A stretch of DNA of 64,000 nt from Winogradskyella sp. (lineage in GTDB: Bacteria > Bacteroidota > Bacteroidia > Flavobacteriales > Flavobacteriaceae). This document shows positions 7,746 through 15,141 of this stretch, one piece after another. Position numbers and translations under genes: made by a program. Below the pieces are notes generated by a model, which was not told the DNA's origin, searched no databases, and worked only from the letters and a program-made list of their open reading frames with translations. The DNA is taken from contig NZ_JABSSU010000007.1 in NCBI RefSeq assembly GCF_013213835.1, forward strand, positions 62,001 through 126,000, read 5' to 3'. Each line of letters opens with the position of its first letter. Position 1 is the stretch's first letter.

Positions 7746-9973
7746 AAATTAAAGGTTACACCCAACAAGAAGTTAGTGATGGCTTGAGGATAAAAGCCAG
7801 AAAAGAATCCTGTAGAAACACCTGTTGGACTGCTTGCGTCATCAAAATCAAACGAGCCAAAGTAACCGTTTGCTACATATTTTTCATTAAAAATATTATT
7901 TACCAAACCTGTCAAAACAATAGAATCAACAATCGACTTTGTTTCTAATGTATAGGTAAGATTAAAATCGTTAACAAAGAAACTATCTAACTTAGATTCT
8001 GGGTTTTCAGTATTTCCCATGTATTGCTCACCAACAAACTTACTCAATAGAGACATTTGTAGGTTTTTTGTAGGTTGTAAGACAATTGCATTTGCAGCAA
8101 CAATATCAGGTGAAAACGCAATATCTGTTTTACCCAAGTTAACTAACTCACCATTCAATGAGGTAATTGTTTCTCTATTTTTATTCGTACTTATAGTCAT
8201 ATTTGGTTGTAAGGTCAACTTTGGTGTCAAAGGAATTATAGCTTCAAGTTCTAATCCTAATCGATAACTTTCACCACTATTACTTCTTAACTGAGCACCA
8301 ACATCATTAATTTCACCTGTAAGTACTAATTGCTCATTATATAGCATTAAATAACTATTTGCACTAAAACTGAAATTTCCTTTTTTGTGTCTCCAACCCA
8401 GTTCAAAATCATTCAATTGCTCTGGCTCTATGTCAGGATCGTTTTCAAATTCGTCTCTACTCGGTTCGCGATTTGCACGTGCATAAGAAAAATAGAAATC
8501 ATTACTGTCATTTAGTGAATAGGTGATTCCTGCTTTTGGATTAAAAAAGGTATAATTCTCATCAACGTTAAACATCGTGAGATTAGAATTAATACCTGAG
8601 GTTTCATAATTCACATTACGTACTTGTAAATCACCATACAACTGCACACGATCATTAAGCTTATAATTTGCCTTTGCAAAGGTTGAGAAATCATTTTTCT
8701 TGGCATTTCCATCATAATAGCGATCTCTAATATCGGACTGACTTGCAAACTCTGCCCAAATTACCTCACCAAAGTGGTCTCCATCGTAGTGACTAAATGA
8801 ACCACCAAATAACATATCTAGGTTGTTGTTTTTATAATTGACATTAGCATTAATAACATAAAAATCATTATCTAACCAACGACGACGAATTAAATCAGTT
8901 GTATTTTGGGTGACACCATTTACAGTTAATTCTTCAAATCCATACGTAGCAAAATCATCATCTTCTCTGAACTGTTCAAAATATCCACGACCATAGGTAT
9001 AATTTAATCCAATATTAGTAGACCAATTATTATCAAAACGTTGATTCCAGTGCAATTGATAATGATCTTGACTGTAATTATCCACTTCGTTGTCATAAAA
9101 TCTAGTATTACCTTCATCGTCAGTGTAAATTCCTGCAGGATTAAAAGTTCTATCATTCTCTAATGTCGTGCGGTCTATGCCAAACCACGATTGGTAGGTG
9201 ATATTGTTACCACCAAAAACTACAGCTTTAATCAAGGTATTATCATCCACAAAGGATCCTTGAATAAAATAAGATTTCAAATCTGTTGAGGCTCTATCTA
9301 CGTAGCCATCGGATGAAATATTTGACAAACGACCAGCGATTTCAAAGTGATCATTAATTAAACCTGTACTATATTTCACAGTATGTTTTCTAGTATTAAA
9401 GCTTCCAAATGAATTAGATATTTCACCATAAGGCTCTTTAGATACTGCATCTGTTAATAAGTTGATACTTGCACCAAAAGCACCAGCACCATTAGTGGAT
9501 GTACCAACACCTCTTTGCAATTGTAAACTCTCTACAGATGAGACGAAATCCCCTAAATTAACCCAAAATGTACCTAAGGATTCAGCGTCATTATATGGAA
9601 TTCCGTTTATGGTAATATTTGTGGATTGTGCACTTACACCACGCACTCTTATCCCAGTGTAGCCTACACCTGCACCAGCATCACTTGTGGTAACAACTGA
9701 AGGTAAAAAGTTCAGTAAAACAGGAACATCTTGACCTAAATTACGCTTCGCGATGTCCTTCTTTGATACATTCGTGTGTGTAATTGGTGACTTAGCATCA
9801 ACACGAACAGCTTTGACTAAAACTTCATCTAGTTTTTCAACTTTTGTTGTGTCTTGTCGTTGTTCTTGAGCGTTGAGTGAAATGACTAAAAAGAAAGAAA
9901 ATAAAAAGATATACTTTCTTTTTTGAGATTCCTGCCTTCGCAGGAATGACAGATTGTTGAATAAAGTTTTCAT
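7742..9973 (-). CDS. TonB-dependent receptor under TPP riboswitch control (probable thiamine uptake)
   Basis: A 743-residue outer-membrane receptor. After the signal peptide comes a TonB-box region, a plug (about 50-170: DVPVLLNFLPSVVTTSDAG, GIRVRGVSAQSTNITINGIP, VESLQLQRGVGTSTNGAGAF) and a 22-strand-type barrel ending in a C-terminal aromatic strand (LLGVTFNF). It has no carboxypeptidase-like N-terminal domain and no SusD partner. The gene is preceded by a TPP riboswitch, so its substrate is most likely thiamine or a thiamine derivative. Residues 8-16 of the signal region (LSFLRRQES) are the in-frame translation of a dispersed palindromic repeat, so the natural signal sequence has been extended or interrupted at its n-region. 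The permease/binding-protein genes of the same pathway lie upstream. Confidence 0.92.
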   Translation of the reverse strand: MKTLFNNLSFLRRQESQKRKYIFLFSFFLVISLNAQEQRQDTTKVEKLDEVLVKAVRVDAKSPITHTNVSKKDIAKRNLGQDVPVLLNFLPSVVTTSDAGAGVGYTGIRVRGVSAQSTNITINGIPYNDAESLGTFWVNLGDFVSSVESLQLQRGVGTSTNGAGAFGASINLLTDAVSKEPYGEISNSFGSFNTRKHTVKYSTGLINDHFEIAGRLSNISSDGYVDRASTDLKSYFIQGSFVDDNTLIKAVVFGGNNITYQSWFGIDRTTLENDRTFNPAGIYTDDEGNTRFYDNEVDNYSQDHYQLHWNQRFDNNWSTNIGLNYTYGRGYFEQFREDDDFATYGFEELTVNGVTQNTTDLIRRRWLDNDFYVINANVNYKNNNLDMLFGGSFSHYDGDHFGEVIWAEFASQSDIRDRYYDGNAKKNDFSTFAKANYKLNDRVQLYGDLQVRNVNYETSGINSNLTMFNVDENYTFFNPKAGITYSLNDSNDFYFSYARANREPSRDEFENDPDIEPEQLNDFELGWRHKKGNFSFSANSYLMLYNEQLVLTGEINDVGAQLRSNSGESYRLGLELEAIIPLTPKLTLQPNMTISTNKNRETITSLNGELVNLGKTDIAFSPDIVAANAIVLQPTKNLQMSLLSKFVGEQYMGNTENPESKLDSFFVNDFNLTYTLETKSIVDSIVLTGLVNNIFNEKYVANGYFGSFDFDDASSPTGVSTGFFSGFYPQAITNFLLGVTFNF
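9925..9954. repeat. Palindromic repeat translated inside the receptor's signal peptide
   Basis: The stretch 9925-9952 holds the palindrome ATTCCTGC-CTTC-GCAGGAAT with flanking GAG and GACA, i.e. the common GTCATTCCTGCGAAGGCAGG type element. It lies inside the coding sequence, in frame, and encodes LSFLRRQES at residues 8-16. Confidence 0.85.
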
Positions 9974-10050
9974 ACGACTACAATTGTTTCATAATCGAAT
10001 AAAAAGAGGTAATTATTCTTTGGTTAAAATTGATTGTTTCGATGTACATG

Positions 10051-10077
10051 AGATATTGAAACAAGTTCAGCATGACA
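10051..10077. repeat. Dispersed repeat copy between riboswitch and receptor
   Basis: Contains ATTGAAACAAGTTCAGCATG followed by ACAC; a near copy (ACTGAAACAAGTTCAGCATG) occurs at 60352-60371 in front of a different gene. It separates the TPP aptamer from the start codon, where an expression platform would be expected. Confidence 0.8.
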
Positions 10078-10084
10078 CAACATC

Positions 10085-10247
10085 TTTATTTCCTTAGCAG
10101 CATTACCTGCCCAGGTTCAATGGGTATGATCTCAGCCTTTTTAAAGTTAAAAGTTAAAAGTTAAAAGTTAAAAGTCTTTAAAACTGCTAACTAAAACTGA
10201 GAACTGCTAACTAGAAAAGCACCCCTTTTGAGAACGGCGCGAAGATA
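10085..10247 (-). promoter_or_regulatory. TPP (THI-box) riboswitch with expanded P3 arm, plus likely -7 box
   Basis: Read on the minus strand, the conserved TPP aptamer elements occur in order: GGGGTGC (10225-10219), GGCTGAGA then TACCC (about 10137-10121), GAACCTG and GCAGG-TAATG-CTGC (about 10117-10097), then TAAGGAA closing P1. Together these are diagnostic of the thiamine pyrophosphate riboswitch. The P3 arm between GGGGTGC and GGCTGAGA is about 80 nt instead of a short hairpin and holds two direct repeats (TAGTTAGCAGTT) and a heptamer tract. A -7-like TATCTTCG at 10247-10240 (one mismatch from TAnnTTTG) would start transcription at the aptamer's 5' end. It controls the receptor at 7742-9973. 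Confidence 0.92.
10143..10176. repeat. Heptanucleotide tandem repeat within the riboswitch P3 arm
   Basis: The unit AAAGTTA (plus strand) is repeated head to tail about 4.7 times. Being a multiple-copy short tract it is prone to slippage, which would change the length of the P3 arm without touching the conserved ligand-binding core. Confidence 0.85.
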
Positions 10248-10287
10248 CTACAGAATTATGATTTGTGATTAACGATTTTTGATTTTT

Positions 10288-10689
10288 TTAAATCTTTGGT
10301 GGTTTCCTGTTAGCTTTCTTTTCAGAATTTTTGCGTTTATTATCTAAGCGTTTTTGTTTTACAGCTTTTGGAATTTTAGTTGGTTTTCGTTTAATCTCTT
10401 CTTTTAGACCTTCATTTATAAGATCTAAAAAGCGTTTAGTGACAATGGCTTTATTTCTGAATTGACTGCGACTCTCATCTGAGTTCAGGATTAAGACACC
10501 TTCTTTATTCAACCTATTATTCAATCGAATCTGTAATCGTTGTTTTTGATCTTCGTTAAGTACTTTTGAGTCAGCAAGATTGAAAGATAGAAGCACTTTG
10601 GTAGCAACCTTATTTACATTTTGCCCTCCACTACCTGAACTTCTCACAGCTTTAAAAGTAAGCTCAAATTTTAATGCTTCAACATCCAC
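10288..10689 (-). CDS. arfB: Peptidyl-tRNA hydrolase ArfB-like ribosome rescue factor
   Basis: A 133-residue class-I release-factor-like protein. SSGSGGQNVNK holds the catalytic GGQ at residues 21-23, which hydrolyses peptidyl-tRNA on stalled ribosomes. The Lys/Arg-rich C-terminal tail (KRKPTKIPKAVKQKRLDNKR and on) is the segment that in E. coli ArfB (YaeJ) occupies the empty mRNA channel. There is no codon-recognition domain, so it is not a normal release factor. It starts 5 bases after DUF4301 ends and lies just upstream of the riboswitch promoter, so it is the last gene of the overlapping run from 13660. Confidence 0.93.
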   Translation of the reverse strand: MDVEALKFELTFKAVRSSGSGGQNVNKVATKVLLSFNLADSKVLNEDQKQRLQIRLNNRLNKEGVLILNSDESRSQFRNKAIVTKRFLDLINEGLKEEIKRKPTKIPKAVKQKRLDNKRKNSEKKANRKPPKI

Positions 10690-10694
10690 TACTT

Positions 10695-12257
10695 TTAAAT
10701 TTGATGTGGTGCTTTTAATAAATCGTTAACGGTTTTAACTGGATTGAAGGTAATAATAGGAACCTCAACAAAAATGGTATTCCAAAAAGCCATACTACCA
10801 TTCCAAAGTCCTGGTAATTCAAGCGCTTTTAAATCTTTACCGTTTTGAGTTTTATTGGTTATAAAAGCAGCATTATGATCTACAAAGTCTTCAAGATTAT
10901 ATTTTTCTCCTTTGTAATTCTTTACACCACAAACTAGGTCTACTGGATTAAAGTGTGTGGCATTACTCAGCTTATCTTTTTGCCATTTATTATTCAAATC
11001 AATTTGAGCAGATTCTACAATTTGTAAGGATTGGTTTCCAAACTCATCTTTAACCCAGAATGGACCTCCCCCAGGTTCACCCTCGTTCTTTACCATGCCG
11101 CAAACTCTAATCGGTCTATCTAATTTTTCGCGTAAATACTCAATTTTATATTTATCTAGGTATTTATGATATTCTCTAGATATTTTAATACTCATCTCTT
11201 CTACAAGAAACGTTTCAATCTCCGTAAATTCTGCTTCTGAAATTTTCTCTTTATCTAAGTAATGCATGTATTCAAATGCCTTTGTTTGTAATTTTAAAAG
11301 AATACCTGCTAAGACCTTTTTGTACTTGGTCATTTCTTCCTTGTACTGCTTTACAACAACATTATCTATATTCTTAATAAATATAACATCAGCATCTAAC
11401 TGGTTTAAATTTTTTATTAACGCACCATGACCAGATGGTCTATATAATATGGTTCCATCTTCTTGTCTAAAAGGTTCGTCTTCAAAAGTCACAGCAATAG
11501 TATCAGTTGACTGATGTTGATACGAGAATGAAATATTAAATGATACACCAGTATCTTTTTCAACTTGTTCTTCAATTCGAGTAAATTCCTCTGAAAACTT
11601 GTCTTTATGCTTTTCTGAAATTGTAAAGTGAAGCTCAGCAGTATTATTCACAGAAGCATAAAGTGCTGCTTCGTATAAATGCTCCTCGAATGCTGTAGAG
11701 ATGTGATGACTTTTATATTTATGAAATGGCAACAAGCCTTTTGGTGAGTTTCCAAAATTTAGTTGATCTTCATTAAGCATCGTATTGACAAAATATAACG
11801 CTTTATCATTATCACTTAGCTGATAATAATCGATATTTCTTTGCTTGAGATTATCAAGAACTTGCTGATAAAAAGGAAACTTCTCTAAACCAACAATAAA
11901 TAAGGCTAAATCTCTTAGATTATTCTTATTTATAAATGAGTTTAAAGATTCCTTGCTTGGGTGATAGTCTTTTAAAAATTTATATAAAAACTTAAACATT
12001 CTTGTCGCCGCACCCGAGGCAGGAACAAATTTTAAAATAGAATGCTTGTCTTTATTGGCGTCAAAATAGGAGGTATTATCATTAATAGATTCTTCATTTA
12101 GGCTAATAATACCATTAACTCCTTTTTCTATGGTTGCCGCATCAGCAATATTTGTAAAAGGAATACCTGATTTAAACAATTCTATTTGGGAGTTTACTTG
12201 TTCAACAGTTAATCCCTTATTCTCAATTTGTTTTAAGTCTTCAAATGTAAAACTCAT
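10695..12257 (-). CDS. DUF4301 protein with nucleotidyltransferase-like motifs
   Basis: A 520-residue cytosolic protein of the Bacteroidota DUF4301 family. Three segments recall GT-A fold sugar nucleotidyltransferases such as UTP-sugar pyrophosphorylases: FVPASGAATRMFK (78-89, compare the LAGGxGTR nucleotide loop), GNSPKGLLPFHKY (169-181, compare PKxLLP) and RPSGHGALIKNLN (273-285, compare the GHG/GN substrate loop), followed by IKNIDN (294-299). This comparison is my inference from motifs; the family is formally of unknown function. Its ATG overlaps the stop of the NadR-like kinase by 4 bases (ATGA), so translation is coupled. Embedded in the vitamin locus. Confidence 0.85.
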   Translation of the reverse strand: MSFTFEDLKQIENKGLTVEQVNSQIELFKSGIPFTNIADAATIEKGVNGIISLNEESINDNTSYFDANKDKHSILKFVPASGAATRMFKFLYKFLKDYHPSKESLNSFINKNNLRDLALFIVGLEKFPFYQQVLDNLKQRNIDYYQLSDNDKALYFVNTMLNEDQLNFGNSPKGLLPFHKYKSHHISTAFEEHLYEAALYASVNNTAELHFTISEKHKDKFSEEFTRIEEQVEKDTGVSFNISFSYQHQSTDTIAVTFEDEPFRQEDGTILYRPSGHGALIKNLNQLDADVIFIKNIDNVVVKQYKEEMTKYKKVLAGILLKLQTKAFEYMHYLDKEKISEAEFTEIETFLVEEMSIKISREYHKYLDKYKIEYLREKLDRPIRVCGMVKNEGEPGGGPFWVKDEFGNQSLQIVESAQIDLNNKWQKDKLSNATHFNPVDLVCGVKNYKGEKYNLEDFVDHNAAFITNKTQNGKDLKALELPGLWNGSMAFWNTIFVEVPIITFNPVKTVNDLLKAPHQI

Positions 12258-12823
12258 AGGTTATTCTTAAGTAGGTTGTCTACATGTTTAATAGCTAATT
12301 TAAGCCGTTCTTGTTTGTTGCCTTTCAATACAACGAACGGCTTTTTATGGGTAATTAAAGCTGATTTAAAAGCGTTAAACATGAGCTCTCTTTCATTTGG
12401 TCTATCTCTTAAATCATCAGCTTCCCATGGAGTGTCAATATAGGTTAAAAAATAGAGATTATACGTATTTTTCAGCGCATATTTTTCTAAAACAGGATCG
12501 CAAGTTCCTGAGTAATAAGCTTCACTATATACCTTAGATTCAAGTAAATCAGTATCACATATAAGAACAGAATCTGTCTTTTGCGCTAAGTCGTTTTCTA
12601 ATTTCATTTGGCCTACAGCAATAGGTAACAAATCGTGAGGTTCGCAAGTTTTGCGTTCATTATTCCATTTATTTTGCAAATATTCACGCGCATATTCTGG
12701 CACCCAAACAGAATTATAATGTCTTGCTAGTTGCCTAGATAAAGTCGTCTTACCCGTAGATTCTGGGCCAAACAGTACAACTTTTATACAGTTTGCTGGT
12801 TGTTGTTTAAGTGCTTCTTCCAT
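12254..12823 (-). CDS. NadR-like P-loop kinase (COG3172 type)
   Basis: A 189-residue cytosolic ATPase whose Walker A is GPESTGKTT at 19-27, followed by VPEYAREYL and LICDTDLL, all signatures of the ribosylnicotinamide-kinase domain of NadR. It lacks the adenylyltransferase and DNA-binding domains of enterobacterial NadR. In this family such stand-alone kinases phosphorylate a nucleoside-like vitamin as it enters through a PnuC permease, trapping it. The start overlaps the pnuC-type gene by 40 bases. With a YkoF-like protein and a TPP-regulated receptor next door, thiamine is as plausible a substrate as nicotinamide riboside. Confidence 0.88.
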   Translation of the reverse strand: MEEALKQQPANCIKVVLFGPESTGKTTLSRQLARHYNSVWVPEYAREYLQNKWNNERKTCEPHDLLPIAVGQMKLENDLAQKTDSVLICDTDLLESKVYSEAYYSGTCDPVLEKYALKNTYNLYFLTYIDTPWEADDLRDRPNERELMFNAFKSALITHKKPFVVLKGNKQERLKLAIKHVDNLLKNNL

Positions 12824-13416
12824 GCTAGATATCCGAAAATTGCAATTATGGTAAACCCTAAATATTGAAAACTTGTAAAGGTTAATCCCTTATAGAAGTA
12901 TAAAGGTACTGAGATAATATCACCTATGATCCAAAAAATCCAATTTTCAATTTTACGTCGCGCCATTAACCACATACCTACAAAAAATATCGCTGTGGTT
13001 ATTGTATCTACATAGGCAACCCAATCATTCCATTTTTCAAAAGTTTTATACACCACAAATACAAATAAAAGTGTTGCAATAAAAATTCCGACACTTAAAG
13101 AACGTTCTTTATTTGTAGTTCTAGAAATAGGAGTAACATGAAATTCATCTACTTTTCGCGTCCAAATAAACCAGCCATAAACACTCATGATAAAATAGTA
13201 TCCATTAATCATCATATCACCAAGTAATGACCACTTCAATAATAAATAAACAAAGATTATTGTACTTATCATTCCAGTCGGAAATACCAAAATATTGTTC
13301 TGTTTAGAAAACCAAACCGATAGAAACCCAAAAATTACAGCAACAATTTCTAAAACAATATCTACAGTTGCATACTCCACATACTGCGTAAAGAAAAAAT
13401 CAAAAATCTGGTTCAT
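12784..13416 (-). CDS. PnuC-family vitamin permease (probable PnuT thiamine transporter)
   Basis: A 210-residue inner-membrane protein with seven or so hydrophobic helices and the family stretches LSVWFSKQNNILVFPTGM, YFIMSVYGWFIWTRK and IFFVGMWLMARRKIENWIFW. PnuC proteins facilitate diffusion of a vitamin that is then trapped by phosphorylation. Known subgroups carry nicotinamide riboside (PnuC), thiamine (PnuT) or riboflavin (PnuX). Gene context (YkoF-like protein upstream, TPP-riboswitch receptor downstream) favours thiamine; the adjoining NadR-like kinase leaves nicotinamide riboside open. I use the ATG at 13416 rather than 13440, reducing the overlap with the upstream gene to 17 bases. 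Confidence 0.88.
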   Translation of the reverse strand: MNQIFDFFFTQYVEYATVDIVLEIVAVIFGFLSVWFSKQNNILVFPTGMISTIIFVYLLLKWSLLGDMMINGYYFIMSVYGWFIWTRKVDEFHVTPISRTTNKERSLSVGIFIATLLFVFVVYKTFEKWNDWVAYVDTITTAIFFVGMWLMARRKIENWIFWIIGDIISVPLYFYKGLTFTSFQYLGFTIIAIFGYLAWKKHLNNNQQTV

Positions 13417-13660
13417 AATCGCTTCTGTCTGTTTTGACAACTTTCATTTGTAATACTGAAATATCGACTTCTTCAAAAGAACGTCTAATTTCTTTAGTTA
13501 AAAATGGCATTACCACATCATAATCACCATAAATCTGAGTACTCAACGGGTTTTCTAAAACCGTAAATTCTGAATCTCTTAAACGTTTTATAAAATTGAT
13601 GACATGAATTTCATAATCATCTTGCAATGGTGATAATGTTAATTCTACTGATATTTTCAT
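13400..13660 (-). CDS. YkoF/Mth1187-like thiamine-binding protein
   Basis: An 86-residue single-domain protein (SVELTLSPLQDDYEIHVINFI, then LENPLSTQIYGDYDVVMPFL, EVDISVLQMKV) matching the small ferredoxin-like fold of the thiamine-binding YkoF/MTH1187 family, in which TQI/GDYD segments contribute to the pocket. It has no signal peptide, so it is cytosolic. It begins the overlapping run YkoF-like, PnuC/T, NadR-like kinase, DUF4301, ArfB. Its start codon sits 6 bases after a 7-bp palindromic repeat hairpin (13667-13684), which therefore forms the translation-initiation region. Confidence 0.82.
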   Translation of the reverse strand: MKISVELTLSPLQDDYEIHVINFIKRLRDSEFTVLENPLSTQIYGDYDVVMPFLTKEIRRSFEEVDISVLQMKVVKTDRSDYEPDF

Positions 13661-13663
13661 ATT

Positions 13664-13687
13664 TATTTCCCATGAAAATGGGAATCT
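13664..13687. repeat. Palindromic repeat hairpin directly before the YkoF-like start codon
   Basis: On the minus strand: TTCCCAT, loop TTTC, ATGGGAA, then ATAAAT and the ATG at 13660. The same plan (7-bp stem, TTTC loop, 5-6 nt, ATG) recurs before xth and the aldo-keto reductase. Confidence 0.8.
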
Positions 13688-13718
13688 CTTAAATTATAAT
13701 TTATTTATTCTATTGAGG

Positions 13719-13765
13719 TACTGAAACAACACTTCGACAAGCTCAGTGTGACAGATCAGTATGAC
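13719..13765. repeat. Composite dispersed repeat (CAAGCTCAGTGTGACA type)
   Basis: Contains ACTGAAACAACACTTCGACA followed by AGCTCAGTGTGACAG and ATCAGTATGACA. It overlaps in sequence with copies near 6640, 40375 and 60355. Located between the YkoF-like gene and GGGP synthase (13661-13767), which otherwise holds nothing. Confidence 0.75.
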
Positions 13766-13767
13766 AA

Positions 13768-14493
13768 TCACGCACGTAACTCATCAAAAAACGTTTCATC
13801 TTCTTCAAATGCTGTACCGATGACTACTAAATCGGCTCCTGCATTATAAGCAGCATCTAACGTTTCTTTTGTTCTTATTCCTCCACCAACGATTAGTGGA
13901 ATATTTAATATTTTTTTTACTACTGAAATGATCTCACCTTCAATAGCATGGGTTGCCCCGCTTCCAGCTTCGAGATAAATTAGTTTCATACCTAATAATT
14001 CTCCTGCTTTAGACGTATTTACTATGGCTTCAACATGCTCTCGTTTCATTGGCTTTGTTTGACTTACACGTTCTACAGAAGTTGTTTTTCCGTTTTCAAT
14101 CAATACATAACCTGTCGGCATCACTTCGAGATTGGTTTTAGATAATTTAGTAACTGATTCTACATGTTTACCAATTAAATAATCTGGATTTCTTCCAGAG
14201 ATTAACGACAAAAACAAAATGCCATCCGCTTTGTCAGTTATTTGAATCACATCACCAGGAAATAATATTACCGGCAGATGAGTATGTTTCTTTATATTTT
14301 CAACCAATGTTTCGGTAACTCCTTCATTAACTTCACTTCCACCAACAAAAATATGTGTCGCAATCGACTGATTGACTTTTGTCATAAATCGTGAAACCTT
14401 ATCTAGAGACATTTTATCTGGATCTATTAAAACCGCTAATAACTTTTTTGATTGAGAAATGGATTGAAGTATGTCTTTATGCAGATTATTCAT
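13768..14493 (-). CDS. Geranylgeranylglyceryl phosphate synthase family protein
   Basis: Condenses a long polyprenyl diphosphate with sn-glycerol-1-phosphate, forming the ether bond of archaeal-type lipids; Bacteroidota homologues belong to the group II GGGPS/PcrB family. The 241-residue TIM barrel shows LAVLIDPDK, FVGGSEV, YLEAGSGA, LIVGGGIR and GADLVVIGTAFEED, i.e. the phosphate- and G1P-binding loops. I start at the ATG at 14493 (MNNLHKDIL), which overlaps the phosphopantetheinyl transferase stop by 8 bases; a longer frame to 14526 would give a 41-base overlap and an atypical N-terminus. The two genes are clearly one unit. Confidence 0.93.
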   Translation of the reverse strand: MNNLHKDILQSISQSKKLLAVLIDPDKMSLDKVSRFMTKVNQSIATHIFVGGSEVNEGVTETLVENIKKHTHLPVILFPGDVIQITDKADGILFLSLISGRNPDYLIGKHVESVTKLSKTNLEVMPTGYVLIENGKTTSVERVSQTKPMKREHVEAIVNTSKAGELLGMKLIYLEAGSGATHAIEGEIISVVKKILNIPLIVGGGIRTKETLDAAYNAGADLVVIGTAFEEDETFFDELRA

Positions 14494-15118
14494 GAGGTAC
14501 GATATAAGCACAGGTAAAACCTTCAAACTCTAAAAAGGCTGCATTAAATCTATATTTCTTGTCTTCATAATCTATCCAAGCAACCGTTTGTTCATCTTCG
14601 ACCATAAACGGAATTACCAAAAAATGTTCTTTAAATAGCATTCCTGATGTTGCGAACAGTTTGTATAAAGATTCTTTTATTCCCCAAATAATAGTCAATC
14701 TTCTTATATAGTAGTCTGAATCTTTTATTAAATATTCAAACTCGTAGTTAATGAATTTATGAGCGATAATTCCAATTTTTTCTCTCTGTTTTTCAATATC
14801 AATACCAACTTCTTTGTCACTGATAATGACACCAGAAAAAGTAAACGAATGTGTAATTGAGATATGTTTTCCGTCTTTTAGATATGGTTTCCCATTATCA
14901 TCGTAAAACAAATCTTGATCTGTATAACCAAATTCTCGCAACAAATGACGCACACTCAAAAAACCACGTTGATGAAGTTTACTTTTCATTCCCAAAACGC
15001 GTTCTAAACTACTTTTCTTGAGATCTAAAGGTTGAAAGAGTTCATTATAAGATTCTTCAATTTTCCAGATTTTAACAGTAGTTTGTGAGTTAACTTTTAT
15101 GGATTTGTACAGTGGCAT
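14486..15118 (-). CDS. 4'-phosphopantetheinyl transferase superfamily protein
   Basis: Transfers phosphopantetheine from CoA to acyl or peptidyl carrier proteins. The 210-residue protein has the Sfp/HetI-type motifs: KHISITHSFTFSG, the Mg-binding GIDIEKQREKI (about residue 98) and WGIKESLYKLF (about residue 143). No polyketide or peptide synthase is in the window, so it probably serves the housekeeping acyl carrier protein or a distant cluster. It overlaps GGGP synthase by 8 bases, and is divergent from ahcY with a 128-base shared control region. Confidence 0.93.
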   Translation of the reverse strand: MPLYKSIKVNSQTTVKIWKIEESYNELFQPLDLKKSSLERVLGMKSKLHQRGFLSVRHLLREFGYTDQDLFYDDNGKPYLKDGKHISITHSFTFSGVIISDKEVGIDIEKQREKIGIIAHKFINYEFEYLIKDSDYYIRRLTIIWGIKESLYKLFATSGMLFKEHFLVIPFMVEDEQTVAWIDYEDKKYRFNAAFLEFEGFTCAYIVPHE

Positions 15119-15141
15119 TTAATATTCTGAAAGCTATTGAT

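Noticed and set aside
10143..10176. CRISPR-like array
   Set aside because: Units are 7 bases with no spacers; it is a simple tandem tract in a riboswitch arm.
12784..13660. Simple assignment of the permease as PnuC for nicotinamide riboside
   Set aside because: The YkoF-like neighbour and the TPP riboswitch next door make thiamine at least as likely, so I left both open.
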